This document shows, piece by piece, positions 1 to 7,168 of a stretch of DNA of 64,000 nt. Origin of the DNA: Oscillospiraceae bacterium (lineage in GTDB: Bacteria; Bacillota; Clostridia; Oscillospirales; Acutalibacteraceae); NCBI GenBank assembly GCA_910574935.1, contig CAJTCU010000004.1:1-64000 (forward strand). Direction: 5' to 3'. The position numbers and the translations under genes are program-made. Every line of letters begins with the position of its first letter. Position 1 is the stretch's first letter. The notes under the pieces are model-generated. The model was given only the letters and a program-made list of their open reading frames with translations. It searched no databases and had not been told where the DNA came from.

Positions 1-153
1 CTCTGTGCATACTGGGAATCTTCCTTATACGGCGCAGGATATCTCTCATAACATTCATTCATTTATGCGTCGGCTCCAGCATAATCCCTCTCGGGTTATT
101 CGTTTTTTCCTCCATCCGCTTCTTTCCTATCTTTCGGCGGAGGAGTAATATAT

Positions 154-660
154 TTGATTGTGACCAAATCTCATCTAATAACAGAGCCAGAATACCTAGA
201 AATCCTGGACAAAGACCTTGCACATATACAGATATCAGTAACGTGCTTAGATGATGATAGGGCATTCAGCTATGAAAAGGCAAGCCCACCATCCAAACGA
301 ATCCAATCTATTCTAAAACTACAAGACTTGGGTTTTGACGTATCTATCCGGCTAAGCCCTTTAATTCCGGACTTCTTTGATTTTGATAAATTGGCCAGCT
401 TGAAAATCGAAAAAGGTATTATAGAGTTTTTGCGGATCAACGCATGGATAAAGAAATGGTTATTTAATGTGGATTTTTCAAAGTACACTCTCCGCCAAGG
501 AGGATATTCACATCTTCCTTTAGATGAAAAAATGCGTATCCATAGTAAAATCAAAATTCCGTGTATTACTGTATGCGAAGACGTTACTGAGCATTACCTG
601 TATTGGCGCGATCATTTCAATCCAAATCCACTTGACTGTTGTAATTTGCGAGTTTTATAA
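154..660 (+). pseudogene. N-terminally truncated radical-SAM protein (SPL/photolyase-like family), C-terminal part
   Basis: The 168-residue reading frame resembles the second half of the radical-SAM proteins related to spore photoproduct lyase. Typical pieces are VTKSHLI near the start, VTCLDDDRAFSYEKASPPSK in the middle, and a C-terminal CEDVTEHYLYWRDHFNPNP followed by DCCNLR. The family's N-terminal CxxxCxxC cluster motif is absent, and the frame is closed by a stop at 82-84. The TTG at 154 has a good ribosome-binding site (AGGAGT at 141-146), so the fragment could still be translated, but without the cluster motif it cannot be a working radical-SAM enzyme. Its codon use is more AT-rich than the housekeeping genes. 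A sequencing frameshift just left of the window could also explain it. Confidence 0.55.
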
Positions 661-702
661 CCCTTCACTCTATTTCAACTTTAATAAGTCAGTTGGTACA
701 GG

Positions 703-737
703 AAGAGCAGATTCAAAGTGATCTGCTCTTTTTTCTT
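703..737 (+). terminator. Rho-independent terminator
   Basis: A perfect 10-bp stem, AAGAGCAGAT (703-712) pairing with ATCTGCTCTT (721-730) around an 8-nt loop, runs into a T-rich tract. It lies 43 nt after the stop of the radical-SAM fragment. Confidence 0.8.
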
Positions 738-739
738 AT

Positions 740-772
740 ATTAAAAAGGAGGATTGCAAATACAATCCTCCT
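740..772 (-). terminator. Rho-independent terminator of the decayed minus-strand gene
   Basis: A 10-bp stem (747-756 with 763-772, arms AGGAGGATTG and CAATCCTCCT) is followed on the minus strand by TTTTTAA. It begins inside the stop codon of the decayed frame ending at 771, so it is the terminator of that former gene, tail to tail with the plus-strand terminator. Confidence 0.7.
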
Positions 773-893
773 AGTCTATAAACGCTTCTGATTGCCAATC
801 TCCCTGAACGTAAATTACACGAATTCCGCCACAACACCACTATCGGCCACAAAAGTAAAACCGTAATTTTGGTCCCTGCTGGTATTAATCGAA
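771..893 (-). pseudogene. 3' remnant of an unidentified gene, frameshifted
   Basis: Two minus-strand frames join into a plausible protein end. The first reads DQNYGFTFVADSGVVAEF and then hits a stop. A shifted frame continues VIYVQGDWQSEAFID and ends with TAG at 771-773, directly in front of a terminator. The shift lies around GCGGAATTCGTG. I do not recognise the family; the interpretation as a gene end rests on protein-like composition and on the terminator position. No intact 5' part is present. Confidence 0.4.
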
Positions 894-960
894 CACTATA
901 TATTGTGTTTTCATCGCGCAACACACACTAAATAAGACGAAATGGTACGACTCAAACTTC

Positions 961-1106
961 CTATACATACAGATCCGGAAAACAGAAAGCAAAACGCACT
1001 TCCACATCCTTTTTTCTTTTATAACCGACTGTGCCTCACCACCCACATAACGGCCAGGCTTTTGGACCTTCAGCAGTAGCTTTTCAACCTCTTTTGGGTA
1101 CATCAT
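961..1106 (-). pseudogene. 5' remnant of a TIGR03960-type B12-binding radical-SAM gene
   Basis: The frame starts EVEKLLLKVQKPGRYVGGE, the characteristic beginning of the TIGR03960 radical-SAM proteins that in Clostridia usually sit near cell-division and ribosome genes. After QSVIK the frame is lost in the A-rich run GAAAAAAGG. One frame over, the expected continuation DVEVRFAFCFPD is readable and then stops at 961-963. Of a gene that is normally about 600 codons only the first ~50 remain. It is a deletion remnant now abutting another gene's 3' end. Confidence 0.6.
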
Positions 1107-1165
1107 TCATCCCTTTTTCTCTGTTTTTGCTCATTATACCCTGTTTTCTGTTTTTTTGCAAGAGG

Positions 1166-1768
1166 TCAGGGCAATGAGTAATCTTTTCCCAAAACCATAT
1201 ATAGCATTAAATAGACACTCAGTGCCAGCAGAGAATAATTATATCTGGTATTTAGCAAAACCAAAAATCCCAATACTGATAGAGGCAGCAGAAGCGCCAA
1301 GGAAACAATCCGGCTGACTCTCTCCGCCGTTCCCTCTTCCAGCTGGCTTTGTAGAAAATACCGCAGGGCCAACCCGCCGTCCAGCGGCTCTATGGGTAGA
1401 CTATGGGCGATCCCCAAGGCAAGGTTGACTCCTGTAAAGTCACCGTTCTTTCCGGCCAGGGCGGTCATCCCAAAACATAGCAAATTGATGGCTGGCCCTG
1501 CCAGAGAAATTATCATTTGTTGATAGTCCGTGGTTCCCCAGCCGCTTTGCCGCACCACCCGGCAGCCCAAAGCGGATACTTCTACTCGGTCTGGTGGCAC
1601 ATGAAAAGCCCACATAACTGCCAAATGCGCACATTCATGTAAAAAAATTGCCAACAAACAGGCTGCGCTGCTCTCCATTCCTGTGAACAAGCAGCAGGCG
1701 GACAACAGCGCAAAGCAGGAAAAACCTATGCCTATCTGGCAGCGACCCACACAGAATTCCAACTTCAC
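1166..1768 (-). CDS. Site-2 protease family M50 peptidase, SpoIVFB-like
   Basis: A 200-aa polytopic membrane zinc metalloprotease. The zinc motif HExxH is seen as HECAH (residues 44-48) in a hydrophobic segment, and the second motif of the family is SLPIEPLDGG near residue 125, whose Asp is the third zinc ligand. In Bacillus the homologue SpoIVFB cleaves pro-sigma-K in the outer forespore membrane. Its place at the end of a spoIVA-containing block supports a sporulation role here, although the substrate cannot be read from the sequence. It overlaps the preceding one-TM gene by 4 nt (ATGA), so the two are probably translationally coupled. At 200 aa it is short for SpoIVFB (about 290 aa) and has no CBS domain. 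Confidence 0.75.
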   Translation of the reverse strand: MKLEFCVGRCQIGIGFSCFALLSACCLFTGMESSAACLLAIFLHECAHLAVMWAFHVPPDRVEVSALGCRVVRQSGWGTTDYQQMIISLAGPAINLLCFGMTALAGKNGDFTGVNLALGIAHSLPIEPLDGGLALRYFLQSQLEEGTAERVSRIVSLALLLPLSVLGFLVLLNTRYNYSLLALSVYLMLYMVLGKDYSLP

Positions 1769-2145
1769 AGTATATGTGCCGCCGTACTCTCTAGTCCTGA
1801 GGGTGGTGGTGTTTCAGCGGGTGCTGGCTCTGGAGAAGGAAAAGGAGTGGCAGCAGGCCCAGATCCTTTAATCTGCGGCAGTTCTATTTCTTGGGCCATC
1901 TCTTGCCGGTACCACTGGGCAATCTGTTCATATTGCTCTTTGCCGGCAACTTTTAAATACACCATTCCTACAATTAGTAGCGCACAAAGCGCTGCCTGTA
2001 AAAGAGGTACGCCACCCCAGGCCGGTTTTTCAGGTGAGTCCTCTTCCCATTGTCCCTGAAAATCCTCCTCCTCTCCCAGGTTGTCTATTTCCCGCAGCTC
2101 ATCCCGGTCCTGCATTACAGTATAATACAGATCAGGCCGCTGCAT
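1765..2145 (-). CDS. Single-pass membrane protein between spoIVA and the SpoIVFB-like protease
   Basis: A 126-aa protein with an acidic N-terminal region, one transmembrane segment (about residues 47-66, LLQAALCALLIVGMVYLKV), and a C-terminal tail rich in Pro, Ala and Glu. I recognise no named domain. It starts inside the end of spoIVA (31-nt overlap) and its stop overlaps the start of the site-2 protease by 4 nt. In Bacillus the protease SpoIVFB is encoded next to its membrane partner SpoIVFA, so this protein may be a functional counterpart that holds or inhibits the protease. That is inference from position and topology only; the M23 domain of SpoIVFA is absent. Confidence 0.6.
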   Translation of the reverse strand: MQRPDLYYTVMQDRDELREIDNLGEEEDFQGQWEEDSPEKPAWGGVPLLQAALCALLIVGMVYLKVAGKEQYEQIAQWYRQEMAQEIELPQIKGSGPAATPFPSPEPAPAETPPPSGLESTAAHIL

Positions 2146-3590
2146 CCATCATTGATAATTCTTTCAATGGTCTCGCGCACCTTTTCTCGAGCATCGTTAG
2201 GCATACGGTATAATTTGTTGTGCATTCCCTCATTAACCAGGGAATGCAGGGACTTTCCAAAGATATTGGACTCCCATATCTTCACCGGGTTTTCCTCGAA
2301 CTCCTTAAGCAGATATAGTACCAGTTCCTCCGACTGCTGCTCGGACCCCACAATAGGCGTGATTTCTGTGTTGATCTGAGTACGCAGCATATGAATAGAC
2401 GGCGCAGTTGCCTTTAGTCGGATGCCGTATTTGCCGCTTTGCTTTAAAATCTGCGGCTCTTCCAGGGTAAGCTCTTCTACATCGGGCATGACAATGCCGT
2501 AGCCGGTTTCCAGGACGTCATCATAGGCTTGGCGCAGCTTTTGAAAAGTCTTTTTGATCTGGGTCATTTCGATAAGCTGGGCTAGCAGTTCTGACTCATC
2601 TTGGATTTCCAGTTCTGTTTTTTCACTGAGGATTTTATAGAACAAGGATTGGTCAAAGATTAGCTCCGCACTGGCCCGGCCGCTGCCCAGGTCAATCTTC
2701 CGGACGTTCACACTCTCCACTGGCTCACAAGTGCGCATGTTCTCTAGCATGAACTTTACTTCCCGCATACGCTGAATGCCACAGCAGTCCTTGATCGTCC
2801 CAAATACAGATGAGTACAGCCAGTGGTCTGCCCCCAGGCCTGCCACCCATCCGGGCACTGCCAGCTCGACCTCCCGTACAGGGAACTGGTACAGCAGGCT
2901 GGCAATGATTTCCTTAATCCCCTGCTCTGTAATGTCAATACAATTCACAGGAAGAACGGGCACGCTATATTTTTCCGAGAGCCTTCCGGCCAGCTCTTTG
3001 GACACCGGATCCCCTGGGTCAACACAGTTCAACAGCATTACAAAAGGACGGTTGGTCTGGTTTAGCTCGTCAATTACCCGTTCCTCTGCCTCTTCATACT
3101 CATCCCTGGGAATATCGCTAATACTGCCGTCTGTGGTAATCACCAAGCCGATGGTGGAATGCTCGGTAATCACTTTTTTGGTTCCGATCTCTGCCGCCAT
3201 ATTAAATGGGATTGGCTCTTCAAACCAAGGCGTGCGTACCATGCGGGGCTGGTCCTCTTCTATGTAGCCAATGGCACTGGGCACAATATATCCCACACAA
3301 TCGATCATCCGCACACTGAACATTGCGTCACTGTCGATCTGCACCGAAACCGCCTGCTCTGGGATAAACTTTGGCTCTGTAGTCATAATGGTACGTCCGG
3401 CCGAGGACTGAGGCAGTTCATCCACTGCCCGCTCCCGCTGAAGCCCGTCGGGAATATTGGGAATTACCACTGTGTCCATAAACTTTTTGATAAATGTAGA
3501 CTTTCCAGTACGGACCGGACCCACCACGCCAATATAGATTTCGCCATTAGTACGGTCCTGGATGTCCTTATATACGTTAAAATCTTCCAT
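2115..3590 (-). CDS. spoIVA: Stage IV sporulation protein A, spore coat morphogenetic ATPase
   Basis: SpoIVA binds and hydrolyses ATP and polymerises into the basement layer on which the spore coat assembles. The Walker A motif GPVRTGKST is near residue 24, followed by the switch-like MIDCVGYIVPSAIGY segment. The C-terminus ends with the hydrophobic GLICIIL that in this family contacts the membrane anchor SpoVM. I chose the ATG at 3590 over the one at 3599 because AAAGGA ends directly at 3599 but is 9 nt from 3590. This gives 491 aa starting MEDFNVYKDIQDRTNG, matching the family's usual length (492 in B. subtilis). The 200-nt upstream gap holds a CACATATT box that could be a weak sigma-E -35. 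Confidence 0.96.
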   Translation of the reverse strand: MEDFNVYKDIQDRTNGEIYIGVVGPVRTGKSTFIKKFMDTVVIPNIPDGLQRERAVDELPQSSAGRTIMTTEPKFIPEQAVSVQIDSDAMFSVRMIDCVGYIVPSAIGYIEEDQPRMVRTPWFEEPIPFNMAAEIGTKKVITEHSTIGLVITTDGSISDIPRDEYEEAEERVIDELNQTNRPFVMLLNCVDPGDPVSKELAGRLSEKYSVPVLPVNCIDITEQGIKEIIASLLYQFPVREVELAVPGWVAGLGADHWLYSSVFGTIKDCCGIQRMREVKFMLENMRTCEPVESVNVRKIDLGSGRASAELIFDQSLFYKILSEKTELEIQDESELLAQLIEMTQIKKTFQKLRQAYDDVLETGYGIVMPDVEELTLEEPQILKQSGKYGIRLKATAPSIHMLRTQINTEITPIVGSEQQSEELVLYLLKEFEENPVKIWESNIFGKSLHSLVNEGMHNKLYRMPNDAREKVRETIERIINDGCSGLICIIL

Positions 3591-3797
3591 CAAATTCATT
3601 CCTTTCCGTGGGTATTGGAACTTGTACCGATAGGATACTAGGCATATCTTTCAGGCACCCGGCAGCTGTTCATCGCATTGCAAATCATTACCGGTTACAG
3701 GGTTTGCAAACATTTTTATACTTTTACGTCTTGTTACCGACTGAATATGTGCCAAAGGCCAATTCCTTTCGGTTCAAGTTCATAGCTCCCCTCTTTT

Positions 3798-5333
3798 TCA
3801 ACGGTTACAAATAATGATTGGCCTAGACTCCGGCACGGTGTCCTCAAATAGCTCATTTTGGTTTCTCAGGTCCGTGAGCAGCGCTCGGTGATTTTTAGCG
3901 ATGTCCCACAGCTTTTCCCCCTGAGAGGCGTAGTACACCAGAAACCGTGGACGCACATCAAAATCTTTGGCGTTCTCTTCCATGCCCGCCGAGGTCAGAT
4001 ATTTCACATTATCCATACTCATCAGTAGCGAGGTCACAGAGGTTTCAGCAGAAATCTCTACTGTGTTCCGGTCTAGGATCCGATACTCCCACAGTTCCGT
4101 GTGCCATACGGTATCGCAGCGCTTGGCTAGCTGGTTCTCTAACTCCACCGTAAAATTGTGATCAAACTGCTTTTCCGCGTAGAGAATCCTTCCTTGGGCA
4201 TTTACATATAGCATACAGATCGTATACTTAACCCGGTAGTTTATCTTGGTCTTTTCACAAGTGGACTGTACATTGTCCTGTTCACACCAAACATCCAATA
4301 CTCGCTGGATCTCGTCATCAGAAACCGTTAGGCTACACTTTTTTTTCAACACTTCAGAAGATACCCCATGGATTTGGGTAAAAGAGCTTTGGGCGTAACG
4401 CAGTTCCAGCGGCGCTTTCACCGAGTATGCGTCATTGATGATCTCCACCTCGCAGGCCTTGTACAAAAAGGCCATCAAAAACACCTTTACCACCACGCTG
4501 ACCCCTGTGTATTCCCCCACGTCGTCCTCTCGGGGCTGGATGCTGCTTTCCCCTGTTACAATCCGCAGGTCGCAAATACAGTCCTCTGAAGCTCCCGAGC
4601 ATTCAATAATCTGGCTGAAATCAATTGAGGCGGAAAGCTTTTCCACATTGGTACTATCGACCGCCGAAGTATAGAGAAAAGAAATATCCGCTGTACCGTT
4701 CACAGTCAGTCGTTCCTCTGAAAGGCGGCTCTCAATCACCCGGCAAGAAACATCCCGACGCAGGATAGCCTCTATGGGCGGCTTGCCGTTCTTTACCGGC
4801 AAGGTATCTTCAATGGTAAATTGATGGCATACCGCGTTCACCGCCTGATGGGCCTGGAAGGAATCTCCCCGTTTTTCAATGGACTCGTCTTCTAAACTAC
4901 AGGTGATCAGTTCTTTTCTTTGTACAACAGCCAGCACATGCAGGGACACTGCTGCGTGTAGATCGACTCTTCTGGCACTGACCGCCCGGCAGGTTAAATG
5001 TGAAATGGATGCCTGCACACAGGCTATGGCCTTTTCCTCAGAAGCTTTTAGCTTGATAGAAGCGGAGAATTCCTTTGTAAACTCACAGCAGCGGACACAG
5101 TCACCCTTACTGTCCAGATACATCACCCGAATATCGCATACCCCATCACAGGTTAGGGTATCTCCCGTAATGATGTAAGATGATACCTCTGGAACTACCC
5201 GGCATTTCAGTATCTTTTGAATGTCCGCGCAGTAATCCGGCAGATTGTATTCGGTGTCAACCGGCGTTTCGTAACGGCCGTCAAATACGGGGTCAAAGTA
5301 TTCATAGGGCGCGGTCTTTATTTGGGCCTGCAT
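3798..5333 (-). CDS. sipL: SipL-type SPOCS/LysM spore coat protein
   Basis: A 511-aa protein with repeated SPOCS (DUF3794) modules (roughly residues 25-125, 160-270 and 310-420) and a C-terminal LysM domain from about residue 462 (VYYASQGEKLWDIAKNHR). This is the architecture of Clostridioides difficile SipL (517 aa), which binds SpoIVA through its LysM domain and is needed for coat attachment. Its position directly upstream of spoIVA in the same orientation fits that partnership. The start at 5333 has an AAAGGAGAGG ribosome-binding site. A sigma-E-like promoter lies 35-63 nt upstream, consistent with mother-cell expression. Confidence 0.88.
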   Translation of the reverse strand: MQAQIKTAPYEYFDPVFDGRYETPVDTEYNLPDYCADIQKILKCRVVPEVSSYIITGDTLTCDGVCDIRVMYLDSKGDCVRCCEFTKEFSASIKLKASEEKAIACVQASISHLTCRAVSARRVDLHAAVSLHVLAVVQRKELITCSLEDESIEKRGDSFQAHQAVNAVCHQFTIEDTLPVKNGKPPIEAILRRDVSCRVIESRLSEERLTVNGTADISFLYTSAVDSTNVEKLSASIDFSQIIECSGASEDCICDLRIVTGESSIQPREDDVGEYTGVSVVVKVFLMAFLYKACEVEIINDAYSVKAPLELRYAQSSFTQIHGVSSEVLKKKCSLTVSDDEIQRVLDVWCEQDNVQSTCEKTKINYRVKYTICMLYVNAQGRILYAEKQFDHNFTVELENQLAKRCDTVWHTELWEYRILDRNTVEISAETSVTSLLMSMDNVKYLTSAGMEENAKDFDVRPRFLVYYASQGEKLWDIAKNHRALLTDLRNQNELFEDTVPESRPIIICNR

Positions 5334-5367
5334 ACAGCATCCTCTCCTTTGGCTTTCTTTTGCTTAA

Positions 5368-5396
5368 TATGTATGCGTCCCAAAGAAAATTATGCG
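5368..5396 (-). promoter_or_regulatory. Sigma-E-type promoter of sipL
   Basis: Reading the minus strand, CGCATAAT (-35) and CATACATA (-10) are separated by 13 nt. This matches the sigma-E consensus (GKCATATT, 13-15 nt, CATACAMT) in most positions. It sits just upstream of the sipL start, the expected regulon for a mother-cell coat gene. Confidence 0.6.
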
Positions 5397-5446
5397 GACA
5401 AAAGCGCCCCCTGCTGATTTTAAGCGGCAGCGCTCCTGCTCTTTAC

Positions 5447-5479
5447 GCAAAAAAGAACAGCGCCGCTGGCTCACGCTGT
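5447..5479 (-). terminator. Terminator of the membrane-anchored XRE gene
   Basis: On the minus strand ACAGCG (5474-5479) pairs with CGCTGT (5457-5462) around an 11-nt loop, followed by TTCTTTTTTGC. It lies right after the XRE gene and before the sipL promoter, so it separates the two units. The stem is short. Confidence 0.55.
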
Positions 5480-5489
5480 CCTTTTCTTC

Positions 5490-5873
5490 TTATGACTCCC
5501 CGGTTTTTTCCATATTGCCAGGGCCGCATACTCCTTTTAGCAGTTCTTCCGCCGAAACGCCAAAGAGCTTGGCCAGGGCGAACAAGTTTGAGGTGCTGGG
5601 GTCCGAGGCCCCGCTTTCCCACTTAGAGACCGCCTGACGGCTGACACCCAGGCTCTCGGCCACAAACTCCTGGGTCATTTTGCAGCGGCTGCGGTACTCT
5701 CGAATGGTCTCGCCCAAGGACCTTTGCGCCTGGGACACCTCTTTTTTTACCTGGGCAGACCGCAGGTATTTGCGCAACGCCCGGATAATCAGCACCAGCA
5801 CATAGATTGCCAGGCCAAAAAACAGCAGGCCGATCAGTATGGCGGGGATTGCCACGAAAAAATTCAAACCCAT
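5490..5873 (-). CDS. Membrane-anchored XRE-family HTH regulator
   Basis: A 127-aa protein with one N-terminal transmembrane helix (about residues 4-28, ending AIYVLVLIIRAL), a basic linker, then a complete HTH_3 domain at about 60-115 (MTQEFVAESLGVSRQAVSKWESG). The first ATG of the longer frame (5990) is unlikely. The ATG at 5873 has GAAAGGAGG 7 nt upstream, so that start is used. The DNA-binding domain would lie on the cytoplasmic side, tethered to the membrane, which is an uncommon layout for this family. Target genes are unknown. It is a single-gene unit closed by its own terminator, between the small sporulation genes and sipL. Confidence 0.75.
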   Translation of the reverse strand: MGLNFFVAIPAILIGLLFFGLAIYVLVLIIRALRKYLRSAQVKKEVSQAQRSLGETIREYRSRCKMTQEFVAESLGVSRQAVSKWESGASDPSTSNLFALAKLFGVSAEELLKGVCGPGNMEKTGES

Positions 5874-6072
5874 CCTTTTGCCTCCTTTCTTTATTTTGTC
5901 CTCATAGTAGCATAAACCCGCTGGTTTCCTCCACCAACTATCGCGCAACCTGGGAAAAATCGGGCATTTTTGCGGCTTACAAGGGACCAAAAAACGCGAA
6001 AAAGCGGCGTTTGGGACCAGGCCCGCACACCGCCTCTTCCGCTCGGATCAAAACAACCCTCTTAAGTACTTT

Positions 6073-6162
6073 TTAGGCCTCTTCTACCTTTCTGATCCCA
6101 TACAGCTTCCGCAGAAAAAAGCCCCAAAAACCTTTTCTCTTCTCTAAAATGACCACTTTCAT
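6073..6162 (-). CDS. spoVM: SpoVM-like 29-aa amphipathic membrane peptide
   Basis: A 29-codon frame beginning MKVVILEKRKGFWGFFLRKL and continuing YGIRK. SpoVM of Bacillus is 26 aa, starts MKFYTIKLPKFLGG and is an amphipathic helix that recognises the curved forespore membrane and anchors SpoIVA. Length, the MK-V-start, the basic/Phe-Gly pattern in the middle and the basic end agree. AAAGGAGA lies 8 nt upstream of the ATG, an excellent ribosome-binding site. It is transcribed after thiN, the position of spoVM in B. subtilis. The Pro that is important in Bacillus SpoVM (KLPKF) is replaced (EKRKGF), so identity is likely but not certain. Confidence 0.72.
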   Translation of the reverse strand: MKVVILEKRKGFWGFFLRKLYGIRKVEEA

Positions 6163-6177
6163 CGCGTTATCTCTCCT

Positions 6178-6351
6178 TTACTGCCGTAATAGCGAGAACC
6201 CCAGGGCCACCAATATAACAGCGGAAAGAAAGAGCGTGAACCCTACGGGGCAAAAGCAGGAAATGGTCATTCCCAAGCCAAAACAGACCGTACACATATT
6301 CCGGCAATGGCAGTCTTTCAAGCAGGTACAGTTGAGCTTTCGTTTTGACAT
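6178..6351 (-). CDS. 57-aa cysteine-rich single-pass membrane protein
   Basis: A 57-codon frame with eight cysteines in the first 34 residues (positions 8, 10, 14, 16, 20, 23, 32, 34; pattern NCTCLKDCHCRNMCTVC, later CFCP), then a hydrophobic helix (about 38-54, FTLFLSAVILVALGFSLL) and a short basic end. GGGAGG lies about 9 nt upstream of the ATG. The stop codon TAA overlaps the ribosome-binding site of the spoVM-like gene, so the two are almost surely cotranscribed. I do not recognise the family. The paired cysteines suggest metal or Fe-S binding or disulfides at the membrane; sporulation involvement is inferred only from its neighbours. Confidence 0.7.
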   Translation of the reverse strand: MSKRKLNCTCLKDCHCRNMCTVCFGLGMTISCFCPVGFTLFLSAVILVALGFSLLRQ

Positions 6352-6550
6352 GGTATCCGGCCTCCCCCGGGCAATTTACTCGCTAGGCGGTTGTCTACAT
6401 GCGTCAGACAAGCAGTTTTATCTGTTCTAAAAGAGCAGCAGACCGAGGGGAATTTCATTAACCCAAAACAAACTAAACCGGTCAAAACACCTGCTTGCAG
6501 CTCCCATGTAAGTGCCGCCTAGTTCAGTATATACACTCAAGAAAAAAGTG

Positions 6551-7168
6551 TTACTGTACCACGACCACGAGAGCGGTGCCGTTATGCACCCGCACCTCTG
6601 CTGGGTCTCCCGCCACCTGATTACTTACTCCCATGGGGAAACCACCGCAGCTCAATTGTTCCCGGTTCAGCGGATATTTCAGCCCTGAATAGCTTACCGT
6701 ACAGGCAGAACCATTATAGGGGAACACAGACACTGTCGCACCGCTCATACCAGTCATCTTCAGCCGTTCGTCATGAAGCAGGAATATTTTTGTACTGGCA
6801 TCGGCAATAATCCCGTGTCCGCCGTGTTCCCGAATATATTGCAACACCTCTAGGTTGGCCAGGCTATGGTCTACCCGCCGGCCCCCCAAGCATCCCAGCA
6901 GCAAAAAACTGCGAAACCCATAGCTAAATCCCTTCAGCACTGCGAACATGGTATCTGTCACATCCTTCTCCACCGGTAAAGCCATACATTTAATGCTCTC
7001 CGGAGGAGGCTGTTTAGCTGAGTCAAAGTCGCCTACAATTAGGTCCGGCTTGATTCCGGCCCGAATGGCCGTCTCATACCCAGCATCCGCGCAGATCACA
7101 TAATAATGCCTAGGATCAAATTCTTTAAAGATCCGGCCGCTGTCCAAAGGCGCAGCGCCGATGATCAT
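6551..7168 (-). CDS. thiN: Thiamine pyrophosphokinase
   Basis: Transfers pyrophosphate from ATP to thiamine, giving the cofactor TPP. Diagnostic segments are ICADAGYETA (near 28), PDLIVGDFDS (about 41-50), KDVTDTMFAV (ATP/thiamine site), and LGCLGGRRVDHSLANL, all in the normal order of the TPK catalytic domain. The C-terminal beta-sandwich follows. I prefer the ATG at 7168 (start MIIGAAPLDSG), which overlaps the rsgA stop as ATGA. An upstream ATG at 7192 would add eight residues but lacks a ribosome-binding site. Order prpC-prkC-rsgA-thiN is the usual Firmicutes one (rpe is missing here). Confidence 0.92.
   Translation of the reverse strand: MIIGAAPLDSGRIFKEFDPRHYYVICADAGYETAIRAGIKPDLIVGDFDSAKQPPPESIKCMALPVEKDVTDTMFAVLKGFSYGFRSFLLLGCLGGRRVDHSLANLEVLQYIREHGGHGIIADASTKIFLLHDERLKMTGMSGATVSVFPYNGSACTVSYSGLKYPLNREQLSCGGFPMGVSNQVAGDPAEVRVHNGTALVVVVQ

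Noticed and set aside
59-265. 68-aa minus-strand frame at the window edge
   Set aside because: Overlaps the radical-SAM fragment in antisense and has no recognisable motif.
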